Source: Paroedura picta (lineage: Eukaryota > Chordata > Lepidosauria > Squamata > Gekkonidae). From it: a stretch of DNA of 64,000 nucleotides. The stretch spans positions 25,404,765 through 25,468,764 of the forward strand of contig NC_135369.1 of the NCBI RefSeq assembly GCF_049243985.1. Reading direction: 5' to 3'. Numbering within the stretch: the first letter of the stretch is position 1; each line of letters starts with the position of its first letter. Made by a program: the position numbers and the translations under genes. The notes beneath the pieces are model-generated. The model was given only the letters and a program-made list of their open reading frames with translations. It had not been told where the DNA came from and ran no database searches. Positions 36,396 through 64,000 of this stretch are shown in pieces.

Positions 36396-37220
36396 CTTAA
36401 TTGGATTAGGTGTTATTTTCAGGGGGGTGGTAGATGTGGCGAAATCAGCATTGATAATGAGACAGAAAACCTGGGTCTTGATTCAGTCCAGGAAGCAGCA
36501 CTGTCTTGAGCTTCATAAGTTACCTGTATATATTTCTGCTTACAGCCTTGGGCCCAAAACAGCATTTCTGTGGCAGATTGTAATCCATGGAAGGAAAGGA
36601 TCTCCTTTAAATATTCCAGACCTTAATGCGCTAATGATCAAAACCAGCACTTTGCATAAAACCCACAAGCAGGCTGGCAATAAGTTTTGGAGAACACATG
36701 TTATATGATCTGTCTGATGAGCACTAGCAGCGGCTAAGAGAATGGCACGTGATCCGAGAGGTCTCTGGTTCAAATTTCACCTCTGCCATGAAGTTATGCC
36801 TTGGCAAAACACTCTCTCAGCCCTCTCCTGTCAGCAATATGTGATTGATAAAAACTGGCCTGACTTGATGAGCTAAATTAATGTGGTGGTGGTAGAAACT
36901 GGCCTTTCTGACTGAGACTCAGAGCGGATTATTACTAAACATAAGAAGCATCTCAATCAGAAAGCAAAGCTGTCCAACAAGCAATGCAGAACAGTAGCAC
37001 TAGGAGGGAAACTCAAACCAGTTCAAGGTGTGACAGGACAGAACAAGGGTGTTAAAAAGGCAGAGGACTTTAATTGAATGGCTTTGTTCATAAAAGAGCA
37101 ATGGAAGTGTTAAGTGTTGTTTGCATCACTTAGAAGATGGGATCCAGCATATGGACTGGATCAGATTTTGAAACTGTTTTCAAAATCTTATCTTGAGCAT
37201 AGATAAGCACATTGTATTAA
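36396..37220. other. CAPN1 intron 1 stretch, possible SINE remnant
   Basis: AGCAGCGGCTAAGAGAATGG and TCTGGTTCAAATTTCACC near 36.73-36.78 kb look like a diverged tRNA-SINE head. The rest is unrecognised. Confidence 0.35.
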
Positions 37221-37231
37221 GTACTCTAAAT

Positions 37232-37338
37232 CAGGGGTAGTCAAAGTGCGGCCCTCCAGATGTCCATGGTTTGCTGGCAGGGACTCATGGGAATTGTAGT
37301 CCATGGACATCTGGAGGGCCACACTTTGACTACCCCTG
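37232..37338. mobile_element. Palindromic hAT MITE, 107 bp
   Basis: Ends CAGGGGTAGTCAAAGTG and CACTTTGACTACCCCTG; arms pair almost fully. The 8-bp duplication CTCTAAAT lies at 37224-37231 and 37339-37346. Confidence 0.9.
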
Positions 37339-37349
37339 CTCTAAATAGT

Positions 37350-38575
37350 GCACTAAATAGACTAACAAAATGCATGATGTCTCTTAAAGCCACCCTCTTT
37401 CCAAACCTTGGAGATGCTGTGGGAAAGCAAAATGGAAGACACTGGAATTGGTAGTCACACAACTAGCAGAAGGAGCAGATCTGAGGAAAGGAGCTTTGAG
37501 TCTCAAAAGTTTATACCCTGAAATCTGGTGGGACTCAAAGGTGTTGCTGGCCTCCAACCTAGCTGCAATCAATAAAACATTCGCTCCAGGGTGTCATGAG
37601 CAATATTTGCAAATGGTGTTCTGTTTCCAATACAAAATTTTATCACAGGTCTTACGTGTGGAATTTGGTACCTAGGATTTTTGGGGGGCAGTTTTAAGAC
37701 CCGTTGCTTAATTTAAATGGAGAATTATAAGTGCACACAAGACAGGAAATCTGAAAAATCTGAAATGTTCTCTGGTGCAGGATATTTGGGTACAGAAATC
37801 AAACATTGAGGTCTGAGTGATCTCTTCTGGGATTCTGCTCCCCTTCGCTACAGAATGACCATTGTAAAACCAAAACGTTAGCACAGGAAACGAGACCTTG
37901 TTGATCTGATCTTTGAATTCTGCAGCTAGGCAGCTGTATCTGGGTGTGGGGGCTGGATTCTCGAGGGACGCATCAAGTCTGCAAGTAAGAGGATTTTCTC
38001 ACCACATTTTTATTGAGCCAGCTAACAGGCACGCAAATATCCCTGATTCTTCCCCCTTGAGGTGTTCTTTTAGTGCACGCCAGCATCTTGCAAGGCTGAC
38101 TCATGTTGTGAGAATTTATGCACATATATATGCGCAAAGTCCAGAGGGGGGTAGTTCCTCTGCTGCAACATAAGCCAAATGGAAACAATTATTAGATTGT
38201 ACCCTAAGTTTGAGCAAGCTGATTAAACTGTTGCTACAATTAATCTGCAAGTCTATGTATGAACAAATCCAAAGATTCCTTCAAGACAGGCTGAAGTTCT
38301 GTTTCAGTACACCAGTCAAGAGGCGTCAATTTGGACTGGTCTGCAGGTGGGATCCGGTGCGGTTGGTGGCAGTCTGGGAGGGAAGTTTTCGATCTATGAT
38401 GATGATGATGATGATGATTAGATTTATATCCCGCCACTCCCTTGTGGCTATGATTATCTGGCCAGCATTCCACTTTTTATGTTTAGCCAGGGGTGGGATA
38501 AAATTTGAAAGGTGGAAAAAACATACATCTGTGTATATGTATAAATGTATATGTCCTCATGCATATTATCCATTC
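37350..38575. other. CAPN1 intron 1 stretch with short ATG repeat
   Basis: A (ATG)n microsatellite lies at 38,395-38,420. Nothing else recognised. Confidence 0.4.
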
Positions 38576-38577
38576 TT

Positions 38578-38775
38578 ATGTGGTGCCGTGGTTAGAGTCT
38601 CAGACTAGAATCTGGGAGACCCAGCTGCCAGTCCCCACTCTGCCATGAAAGGTCTCTAGATAACCTTGGGCCACTCTCACACTCTCAACCCAACCCACCT
38701 CACAGGGTTGTAGTGAGGATAAAGTGGAGAAAGAAAGTTGAATCCCAATTGGGGAGAAAAGTAGGATTTACATGA
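38578..38775 (+). mobile_element. tRNA-derived SINE family C
   Basis: GTGGTGCCGTGGTTAGAGTC head, ACCTCACAGGGTTGTAGTGA and a GGATAAAGTGGAGAAAGAAA body, as in the split copy at 44.5-45.0 kb. Confidence 0.7.
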
Positions 38776-38799
38776 AGCAAATATGTTGAGTCTCTTCAC

Positions 38800-38925
38800 A
38801 TGGAATAAATCTTTCTTGGTCCTAAAGGTGCTATTGGACTCTATTTTTGTTGTGCTGTAGCTGTATTGGTTTGAAGTAGCACAACAAAAATACAGTCCAG
38901 TAGCACCTTTTATACTGGATTGCAG
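38800..38925. repeat. Inverted pair of AGCACCTTTAAGA-type repeat ends
   Basis: CCTAAAGGTGCTATTGGACT...TTTGTTGTGCTGTAG faces GTAGCACAACAAAAATACAG...AGTAGCACCTTTTA. The hairpin design is like that at 3.2 kb. Confidence 0.6.
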
Positions 38926-39004
38926 GTCACAAAAGACAGTATTTACCTTGATGGACCACTAGGCTGGCTCTGTATAAAACAGATTTGTGTCAAAAGGGTC
39001 AAGC

Positions 39005-39030
39005 AACAGCACACACACACACACAATTAT
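39005..39030 (+). repeat. Short CA microsatellite
   Basis: About ten CA units, in front of the BovB 3' end. Confidence 0.9.
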
Positions 39031-39077
39031 TTACCATCCCTTCCAGTATAACTTTCTCAGTGCAGTCTCCAACATTC

Positions 39078-40290
39078 CAATGTTGTTGTTGTTAGGTGCG
39101 AAGTCGTGTCTGACCCATTGCGACCCCATGGACAATGATCCTCCAGGCCTTCCTGTCCTCTACCATTCCCCGGAGTCCATTTAAGTTTGCACCTACTGCT
39201 CCAGTTACTCCATCCAGCCACTTCATTCTCTGTCATCCCCTTCTTCTTTTGCCCTCAGTCGCTCCCAGCATTAGGCTCTTCTCCAGGGAGTCCTTCCTTC
39301 TCATGAGGTGGCCAAAGTATTTGAGTTTCATCTTCAGGATCTGGCCTTCTAAGGAGCAGTCAGGGCTGATCTCCTCTAGGACTGACCGGTTTGTTCGCCT
39401 TGCAGTCCAAGGGACTCGCAAGAGTCTTCTCCAGCACCAGAGTTCAAAAGCCTCAATTCTTTGACGCTTGGCCTTCCTTATGGTCCAACTTTCGCAGCCA
39501 TACATTGCAACTGGGAATACCATAGTCTTGACTAAGCGCACTTTTGTTGGCAGGGTGATGTCTCTGCTTTTTAGGATGCTGTCTAGATTTGCCATAGCTT
39601 TCTTCCCTAGGAGCAAGCGTCTTTTAATTTCTTTGCTGCAGTCCCCATCTGCAGTGATCTTGTAGCCCAGGAAAATAAAATCTGTCACTATCTCCATTTC
39701 TTCCCCATCTATTTGCCAGGAATTGAGAGGGCCGGATGCCATGATCTTAGTTTTCTTGATGTTGAGTTTCGAGCCAACTTTTGCACTCTCCTCTTTCACC
39801 CACATCAACAGGCTCGTTAGTTCCTCTTCACTTCCTGCCATTAGAGTGGTATCATCTGCATATCTGAGGTTGTTGATATTTCTCCCTGCAATCTTGATCC
39901 CAATTTGTGACTCCTCTAACCCCGCCTTTCTCATGATGTGCTCCGCATACAAGTTAAATAGGCAAGGCGCCAGTATACAGCCTTGCCAAACTCCTTTCTC
40001 AATTTTGAACCAATCAGTGATTCCGTGTTCAGTTCTCACTGTTGCTTCTTGACCTGCATATAAGTTTCTCAAGAGACAAATAAGATGCTCTGATATTCCC
40101 ATCTCTTTAAGAACTTGCCACAATTTGTTGTGCTCCACACAATCAAAGGCTTTAGCATAGTCAATGAAGCAGAAGTAGATGCTCTTCTGGAACTCCCTAG
40201 CTTTCTCCATGATCCAGCGTATGTTGGCAATTTGATCTCTAGTTCCTCTGCCTCTTTGAAATCCTGCCTGGATTTTACAGTAACCCTGGC
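39078..40290 (-). mobile_element. BovB (RTE) LINE, 5' truncated, long intact ORF
   Basis: The CAA tail (read as TTGTTGTTGTT) is at 39,078. An uninterrupted 325-codon minus frame (39233-40210) covers reverse-transcriptase motifs FIDYAKAFDCVEHNKLW, GCILAPCLFNLYAEHIMR and LRYADDTTLMAGSEEEL, plus the BovB C-terminal region. The endonuclease half is missing. It lies in intron 1 of CAPN1, antisense to the gene. Confidence 0.93.
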
Positions 40291-40324
40291 CAAAATAGTA
40301 AGCCAGTGAAGGACAAATGCATTG

Positions 40325-40470
40325 TTTTGATTATGATTAACTTCATTTATTGCCTGCCTTTCTCTCACACAAGGCAGGTTACAAAACATGAAAAGCAGTT
40401 CAGTCAGGCAGCACAGTCCTTCAAAAGACAAAACATGGTAATAGAATCAGGCTTATAGAACTGGAAAACA
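40325..40470 (-). repeat. L3-like LINE 3' end, antisense
   Basis: AACTTCATTTATTGCCTGCC and ACAAGGCAGGTTACAAAACA form a reversed LINE tail. It directly follows the BovB truncation point. Confidence 0.45.
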
Positions 40471-40509
40471 ATGTAAAGGACAAACTGTTTAAGGCCGTAA
40501 ATGAAAAAG

Positions 40510-42050
40510 CTGCAGCACTTGCGTTCCATTCACAGTTGCCAACTGGCTTGGTTTCCTCTGCATTACTGCCCCCTTTCCTTTCTGGTTGATTGGCAGCTGA
40601 ATGTTGGTTTTTTATGCATACTGTAGGTAATAGCAGATAGACAGGTTTTGAGTTATTTTACTTTATTTGTTGGGCCAAATTAGCATTGTGTTACCATTCC
40701 TCACAATGGCTTTGGATGACTTTGGGTGAGTTCAGAGAGTCATTCCCTTAATTTCACCAGGTCATCCAAGGTCTTCAGCTTGTAAAGGAATACAGCTGGG
40801 ATGGTGCCCAGGTAGGCCCTTCAAATCTCCTGGTTAGGCCTTTCCTGTTCCCCCCCCACCCCCCTCAGTTCTGCAGTTGCATGGTGGATCCTGCCCTTTT
40901 CCAGATAGGTGCCAGCTGGCAACCCAGTTTATGGTTAGAGCCTTTCCATGAAGGACATTTGGTAAGCTTGTAATGGGTACACATGTATATTTCCAAATAT
41001 CTTTTTTCAGATTCCCTCTTTTGCTTGTTTCCTGAAGGAGGGGGTAATATCTGCCGTTGTCACAGGTGAAGTAGCAGAGCCAGGGTTTATTTTCGCTTGA
41101 CCTCTTTTCCAGAGAAGGCCCAAGACACTTAAACACCTGAACTAGAAAAACGAAATGGCAATTTCCTTATGGGAACAAAATGTGCCTGCTACATCCTGCC
41201 CCCCTGTGTAGAAAGAAATTAACCTGCCCCTACCCTTGGCCACTGAGGCAAAACCTCCCAGGATAACCAGTAAGCGCTGGACCTTCTTTTCAGCTGCTGT
41301 GCAATTTAAATTGTATTAATATTTGTATGCAGGAGCTGTGTGTGCAGACTGAATTGAGGGAAGGGGAAAGCGCTCTGATGGAGTTTAAGTAAGGCCCCTG
41401 TCAGAATATAATGGAGGGATCAACTGGGCTTCATTACCATTTTGGGCTGCTGACAGCTGAGAGCTGGAATGCCAAGGACAGGGGGGATGGCATTTGGCAG
41501 GCACTGACACTAGTGAGGGTTGGGTGCACTCCCATTCAAAAGTGAAAATAAATCCATGTGCATGCAGTACAGAACTGGATTCTGCAATCCAGTCAGTTAT
41601 GTAAATTGAGCAATTTTCCATTTGCTCTAATTTTGCCATGTCATTCAGCCAATGCTCTTGCCTTTTGAGGTTTCCACTGGCATTGCCCATTCACTGTCAA
41701 GCAGCTCTAGAGGGCAGGATCTTCAATTTCAAAATTAAAGGGCCATTTCTGCATGAGCTGGACAACCTCCGAATGTTGGTAGCATATTCTGTCCCCCTCC
41801 ATATGCTGTCGTCAACATCCCAAGGCAGTCCAGTAGCTGGCTCGCGACTTCACCATTTGTTGTAAGGGAAGGTTTAGGATATTCCCCTTCAAACCTCCCT
41901 GGGTTAACCGATTGCGGAGAGCCAGTAACCACACTGAGACCAGATGGCTGAGGAAAAGAAAAGGATTTACTTAAAAAATAATTCCAGAGTTACATAAAAT
42001 CAGAGAATCAATGCAGAGATGCTGTGTGACAAAAAGCAAAGGAAAACCCT
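40510..42050. other. CAPN1 intron 1 stretch, possible old LTR piece at the right
   Basis: Nothing clear from 40,510 to 41,900. 41,900-42,050 and 42,330-42,600 may belong to one older element split by the SINE between them, possibly an LTR; low certainty. Confidence 0.25.
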
Positions 42051-42326
42051 GCCAGTTTGGTGTAGTGGTTAGGAGTGCGGACTTCTAATCTGGCATGCCA
42101 GGTTCAATTCTGGGCTCCCCCACATGCAACCAGCTGGGTGACCTTGGGCTCACCACAGGACTGATAAAATTGTTCTGACCGGGCAGTGATATCAGGGCTC
42201 TCTCAGCCTCACCCACCTCACAGGGTGTCTGTTGTGGGGAGAGGAATGGGAAGGCGACTGTAAGCCGCTTTGAGCCTCCTTCGGGGAGGGAAAAGCGGCA
42301 TATAAGAACCAACTCTTCTTCTTCTA
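42051..42326 (+). mobile_element. tRNA-derived SINE family A, well preserved
   Basis: CCAGTTTGGTGTAGTGGTTA (A box), AGGTTCAATTC (B box), GGGCTCTCTCAGCCTCACCC, CTTTGAGCCTCCTTCGG and an ACTCTTCTTCTTCT tail. A good reference copy of the family. Confidence 0.9.
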
Positions 42327-43071
42327 ATCACATCCCCCCCCTAAAGCTGGGAGATGGGCAAGGTTTAGGTTAATTGCAATTCTCTAGCAGGATCTCTCCG
42401 ATGGGAATTAGGATCTGCGAGAATGAGGCTGCTCTCTGAAGAGCCGTTGCCATTTTATCTAGTAGGGTCCCTTTTGAAGTGTCGAAATAAAGCAATAGAA
42501 ACAATGTGTTGCCCTGTCCATGTGGCCCAGTGTTGTTTTGACTTGACCTGCACAGGAAGAGACTGGCCGTTAGATGCTATCACCGATCTTTGGGGGGGAG
42601 AAGACTTGACACACTGTTTGAGTTAGTGCCAAGGAGTGTTTGTGTTGGGGAAATTAGATGCGAGCTAGCCAGTGTGTTTGTCTTGGGGACCTAGAGGTGA
42701 GCCAGCCTATCCTTACAATTGTCCTTCCCAGTTTCAATGAGTCCAACTGACTCTTGCTGTCTCAGTTAAGTGCCTAGGGCAGCCTTTCTCAACTTTGTTA
42801 GTGTTGAGAAACCCCTGGAACATTCTTCAGGCTTCGAGAAACCCCGGACGTGGCATGATTGTGCAGAATGTGGTTGGGAAACATAGCTGTGGACACACCT
42901 ACCTGAGGCCCCTCCCCTCCCCACCCACTCAAGGTCTATCATTGGCCATTGCGGAGGGGAGGGGCAGGTCAACATGACCATATATGGCTATATCACCTTA
43001 TAAATGTTTAACCAATTTTTAAAATATATAAAAAATTAATAAACTCCCACCCATTCAGGAAATCCTTACAG

Positions 43072-43207
43072 CAGGGGTAGTCAACCTGTGGTCCTCCAGA
43101 TGTCCATGAACTACAATTCCCATGAGCCCCTGCCAGCAAATGCTGGCAGGGGCTCATGGGAATTGTAGTCCATGGACATCTGGAGGACCACAGGTTGACT
43201 ACCCCTG
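43072..43207. mobile_element. Palindromic hAT MITE, 136 bp, near-perfect
   Basis: CAGGGGTAGTCAACCTGTGG to CCACAGGTTGACTACCCCTG, with arms meeting at GCCAGCAAATGCTGGC. The 8-bp duplication CCTTACAG lies at 43064-43071 and 43208-43215. Confidence 0.93.
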
Positions 43208-43369
43208 CCTTACAGGGCTGTCAGGAAAACCCACGGTTTCCCAAAATCCAGGTAGAGAAAGCATGACCTAGGGGTTATACTTTACTGCTGGAGAAGTGAG
43301 TTAATAAAGTTACTAAAAGCACCTCCTTCCAGTTCAGTCTAGCTTGGAAGATGGCCCCCATCCCTTGAC

Positions 43370-43800
43370 ATGACAAGTCAGCCTACCTGGAACTATGCCA
43401 CAGGAACATTACTACTACTGTAATGCGATCTACATCGACTTCCCCTAAAAGTCCACTCAGAAACTCCGGTTAGTGCAGAATATCTTCTGTCACTGCCACT
43501 TTCAGATAGGCAAGATCAACAAATGCTCATATAGGTGCTTCCTACATTATGGCCTCCATCTTATGGCCTGGCCTGCCTGGTGCGTTCAGGAAGGCTCCCA
43601 CTCTCCTGGCTTCTACAAACGATGCAGAACTCAATTATTCAAAAGGGTTTTTCTACCCAGACAATAAAGTCCAGAAAGATACTTAAGCAATGCATTATGG
43701 ACTGAATAGAGGTCATGCTGCCTGTTGCTGATTGTAGAATGACTATGTAATGTTTGCACTGTTTAACACATCCTATTCATATTTGAATTATGGTTTTGGA
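43370..43800 (+). mobile_element. L3/CR1-group LINE 3' fragment
   Basis: The frame with VQEGSHSPGFYKRCRTQLFK and RVFLPRQ resembles the last residues of CR1-group ORF2. Confidence 0.45.
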
Positions 43801-44140
43801 GATGAATGCTGCGAATAACATGGACAGCCAAAGTTACCAACAAGATAGTTTTAGAGAGGAGCAAACCAGCTATGTCATTAGAAGGGAAGATATTACGGCT
43901 AAAGCTCACTTACTTTGGACACCTCATGCGATCAAACTCGTTGGATAACTCATTAATGCCCAGCATGGTCAGCAGCAAAAGGAAACGTGGTTGCCAAAGG
44001 ATCCACTGGCTCGACACAATCAAAGCCGATACAGGGATGATCATGGATCAACTAAAAGAAGCAGTCAGAGACAGGGGCGCATGGCGAAGGCTTTCCTATA
44101 GAACCCCCGAGGGTAGGATACGACTGAATGGATGACATCA
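43800..44140 (+). mobile_element. RTE-related LINE fragment, diverged from BovB
   Basis: The 109-codon frame has ITWTAKVTNKIVLERSKPAM, SLEGKILRLKLTYFGHLMRS and KRKRGCQRIHWLD, clearly related to the BovB C-terminal region (LEGQILKMKLKYFGHLMRR) but far more diverged. It is probably a different RTE lineage. Confidence 0.7.
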
Positions 44141-44489
44141 TCTTTAATATTTATGTTTCGCTTCAGTTCTGTTTAGATTTCTAGTTTGTTCCAGATTTCA
44201 GCAGCCCAAGTTCAATTGTGTTGTCATATCGGGCATCCTGTGCAATTTGCCTTAAGTTTTAGTGAGAAAAGCGGACTAAAATAAATAAATGAATATCTCC
44301 TCACTGCCGTCATCTTGTCTCTCAATAAATGAATAAAATTATACAAAATACTAAACTCCAAACTGTACTATAGGTATGTTTCCTACCCAAGTAATGAACA
44401 TTCTTACCCATTTGTTTTTCAAGCTTTGACAAATTCAGCCACAGATCCCCACTCTTTCTTAGGATCATTATGCTGACAGGGACCATATG

Positions 44490-45003
44490 GCACCAGCATG
44501 GTATAGTGGTTAGAGTACTGGACTAGGATCTGGAAGAACCAGGTTCAAATCTCCAGTCTGCCCTAGAAGATTGTTGGGTGACCTTGTTATTGAATAGTGA
44601 GTTCAATAAGACATGGAGTTGCTTGTAGAATGAAACATCACCTCTTTATTTGAGATCACACCAAAGAACTGAACTCAACAGCCCACCACTGGCACTAATA
44701 TACAGCCCAGAGTTCCTGCCAAAGCCTGTGATTGGCCCTGTGTGAGTTTCCCAGGTTTGAACTGATTGGACCATTTAAATGATCCAGTATCAGGATGGAT
44801 CCTGCATGCTGACCAATACAATTACAGGTCCCCGCTGTTTGAATCATGGCTCCTGCTCTGCGGGTCAGCTACACTGCATACACAGCACTTGCATCAGTGT
44901 CTCTTGGTCTAGCCAACCTCACAGGGTTGTTGTGAGGATAGTGAAGGAGGGGAGAACAAAGTTGGAAGCCACTTTGGTCCCCACTGGGGAGAAAAGTGAG
45001 ATA
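44490..45003 (+). mobile_element. tRNA-derived SINE family C split by an LTR insertion
   Basis: The head CACCAGCATGGTATAGTGGT to GGGTGACCT (44,584) continues at 44,885 to CCTCACAGGGTTGTTGTGAG and GGGGAGAAAAGTGAGATATA. Confidence 0.75.
44585..44884 (-). mobile_element. Solo LTR (endogenous retrovirus-like fossil)
   Basis: A 300-bp TG...CA block interrupts a SINE. On the minus strand it has a TATA-like TGTATATTAG followed by AATAAAG, the usual LTR order. Flanks GACCT and GCACT may be a worn target duplication. No internal retroviral genes are nearby, so it is a solo LTR and clearly old. Confidence 0.5.
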
Positions 45004-45004
45004 T

Positions 45005-45170
45005 AAATATTTATTTATTTATAATTTCATTTCTGTACTGCCACTCTCAACAATCGCCATCTCGTGGTGGTTTACAAGTATAAAATCAATAAAATCACAA
45101 TAAAACCCATAAAGCCCACAGCAAACAATTACAGTAAAATGGGGGCATAAATTTCTCTAGATCTTTCAAT
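45005..45170 (-). repeat. L3-like LINE 3' end, antisense
   Basis: ATTTATTTATTTATAATTTC, CATCTCGTGGTGGTTTACAA and the ATAAAATCAATAAAATCACA block. Confidence 0.55.
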
Positions 45171-45209
45171 CCCAACTCTGCTGTTCCAGCCTTGGGGCCA
45201 ATACCCGTG

Positions 45210-45330
45210 GCCTGCCTAGATGGTACTATATGCCATCTAGCCCACTACTGTGCTTGGTGTAGGACTAGGTAACCTGTGTGGCCCCGGTAATGGTCCCATC
45301 CAGCTCCATGTTTCTAAGTTTATCCTGATG
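45210..45330 (+). repeat. CR1 LINE 3' fragment
   Basis: GGACTAGGTAACCTGTGTGG and TCCCATCCAGCTCCATG correspond to the CR1 tail. Confidence 0.5.
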
Positions 45331-45374
45331 TTCTTAACTATGACATCTAGAAGCTTAACATTTAGATATATATT

Positions 45375-45545
45375 GGCCTATCACATCAGAATTTGGAAAC
45401 TAAGCAGGGTTTAGTTTTTCAATGGGAGACCACCAGGGATGCAAGACAGAGGCAAGCAATAGCAAATCATCTCTGAATGACTCTTGCCTTGAAAGCCATC
45501 TGGGGTCACCAGACGTCAGCTGTGACTTGATGGCACTTTTCACCC
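45375..45545 (+). mobile_element. 5S rRNA-derived SINE, 5' truncated
   Basis: AACTAAGCAGGGTTTAG and AATGGGAGACCACCAGGGAT (5S-derived), then CTCTTGCCTTGAAAGCCATC and GCTGTGACTTGATGGCA. It ends about 75 bp before the CAPN1 start exon. Confidence 0.75.
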
Positions 45546-45650
45546 CCACCCCCACCCCCACCCAGGTTCTCTGTTCTGCTGCCCAGAGGTTATTTCATTA
45601 TTGTCTTCTCTATTTCAGGCCCAATCGGCCCCATCCAGTGACCGGTCAAC

Positions 45651-63020
<17,370 letters not shown>

Positions 63021-63089
63021 GTATGTATACAAAAAACAACTCCTGGAAGGAAGGAAGTGGATCACCTATAAAACAGGTGGAGGGGTGGG

Positions 63090-63180
63090 GGCTCATAGAT
63101 CAGTGGTAGAGAACATGCTTTGCATGCAGTAGGTTCAAACATCCAGTGTCTACAGTTTTAAAAAAGAGATTGGGTAAATC
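63090..63180 (+). mobile_element. tRNA-derived SINE family B, truncated
   Basis: GGGGCTCATAGATCAGTGGT, AGAACATGCTTTGCATGCAG and AGGTTCAAACATCCAG. Confidence 0.65.
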
Positions 63181-63184
63181 TGAA

Positions 63185-64000
63185 AAACTATATAATTTAT
63201 ATAGCACTTTATATAAAATTTAGAGACTAGCGCTTGAAACATTGGGAGGCAGAAGTGGGCCTATCAGATTCTGCTTAAGGTATTTAAGTGACAGGTATGG
63301 TGGAAGCTACCTGTTCTGAGTGTGGGGCTACTAAGATGGGGGCAAGCAAGAGCCAAATGGCTGCAGGGGGGCTGGAGAAGCAGAGCCCTCCTTCTCTGGG
63401 CTTCCCTCTCCCTCTGAATCACTGTGACAGTGATATACATAGTTGTTGTGTAGTCTCCCAGTTTTGTTCTCAGAATAAGCTTTGAGAGGTAACATATATT
63501 GGAGATGGCAAATAAAAACAAGGTACCCATAAAGTCTGGGTAAAAGAACCAGAATTATGGTAAACGCAGAAATCATGACATTGGGTTCAGTTACTCATGC
63601 AAGCTGGTATAAGTTCCAAAGAAATGCTAATATAAGAGAATGTGTCCAAGATCATCAACAGTTAATGATCCAGTTCCTCTGCTGGATGTTTAGGGAGATC
63701 GCATTTTCTGAGGCATCTGGTAAAGCTGGAAATGTCAGTGCTGTGACAGTCATGACTGCATTGTCATCTTGGATACTTCATGGACACTGGTCACTATTTT
63801 GTTCCTTGAGGAACTTCTTCAGACGAGATGTGGTCCCACATGAATATTTTGTGAATTGTGTTAACATGATGACGTGATGTATTAGAACTTTCCTTTTATA
63901 TCATAGGTGTTTAGAATGATCATTGACTTTTGCTATTGGACACATACTTTTATATTAGAATTTGTTTGGAATTTGTACCACTTTGGGGGAGTCATTGAAC
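63185..64000. other. CAPN1: CAPN1 intron after the microexon, no recognised feature
   Basis: No next CAPN1 exon (expected to begin LVGQ-like) is visible before the window ends. Confidence 0.5.

Noticed and set aside
38395-38473. Histidine-rich minus frame
   Set aside because: Translation of a short ATG microsatellite.
42051-42130. tRNA gene-like A and B boxes
   Set aside because: They belong to tRNA-derived SINE heads; no full cloverleaf with a matched acceptor stem.

Overview
The window is nuclear DNA of a squamate reptile, most likely a lizard. The gene content is vertebrate: spliced exons with GT/AG borders, long introns and a CpG island. The repeat set is lepidosaur: BovB (RTE) LINEs with CAA tails, SINEs that look like Sauria SINEs, tRNA-derived and 5S rRNA-derived SINEs, CR1 and L3-like LINEs, and several hAT families including one that looks like SPIN. 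I cannot fix the species.

Two host genes lie on the plus strand. The first is a Speedy/RINGO cell-cycle gene, assigned to SPDYC, with six coding exons from 6,555 to 19,539. The joined exons give a closed 297-codon reading frame plus a stop, with every splice phase matching. The second is CAPN1, the large subunit of calpain-1. It has a probable non-coding first exon in a CpG island near 24.8-24.9 kb and eleven coding exons from 45,651 to 63,020, including a 12-bp microexon. These encode 451 residues with the catalytic triad Cys115, His272 and Asn296 at the human positions. The remainder of CAPN1 (end of the C2-like domain and the penta-EF-hand domain) lies past the right edge. SPDYC next to CAPN1 is also the arrangement I recall for human 11q13, which supports both names.

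Layout: 1-4,100 is repeat-rich flank beginning inside a BovB. 4,130-4,670 is a GC-richer promoter-like patch. 4,700-6,514 is the probable first SPDYC intron. 6,515-19,750 is SPDYC, with a 9.7-kb last intron filled by a SPIN-like element and antisense L3-like LINEs. 19,750-24,550 is repeat-filled intergenic DNA. 24,550-25,160 is the CpG island. 24,911-45,618 is CAPN1 intron 1, with nested hATs, an intact-looking BovB ORF and a solo LTR. 45,619-64,000 is CAPN1, whose 8.3-kb intron 4 holds a triple-nested SINE/SINE/MITE stack and a 353-bp uninterrupted TTC/GAA tract.

The two genes do not form a pathway. The most unusual signals are a ~179-bp inverted-repeat element family with 5-bp target duplications, the long GAA.TTC tract in CAPN1 intron 4, the nested transposon records with readable target-site duplications, and two horizontally mobile families (BovB and a SPIN-like hAT) in one window. 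I found no prokaryote-style system, CRISPR array or new multi-gene system.
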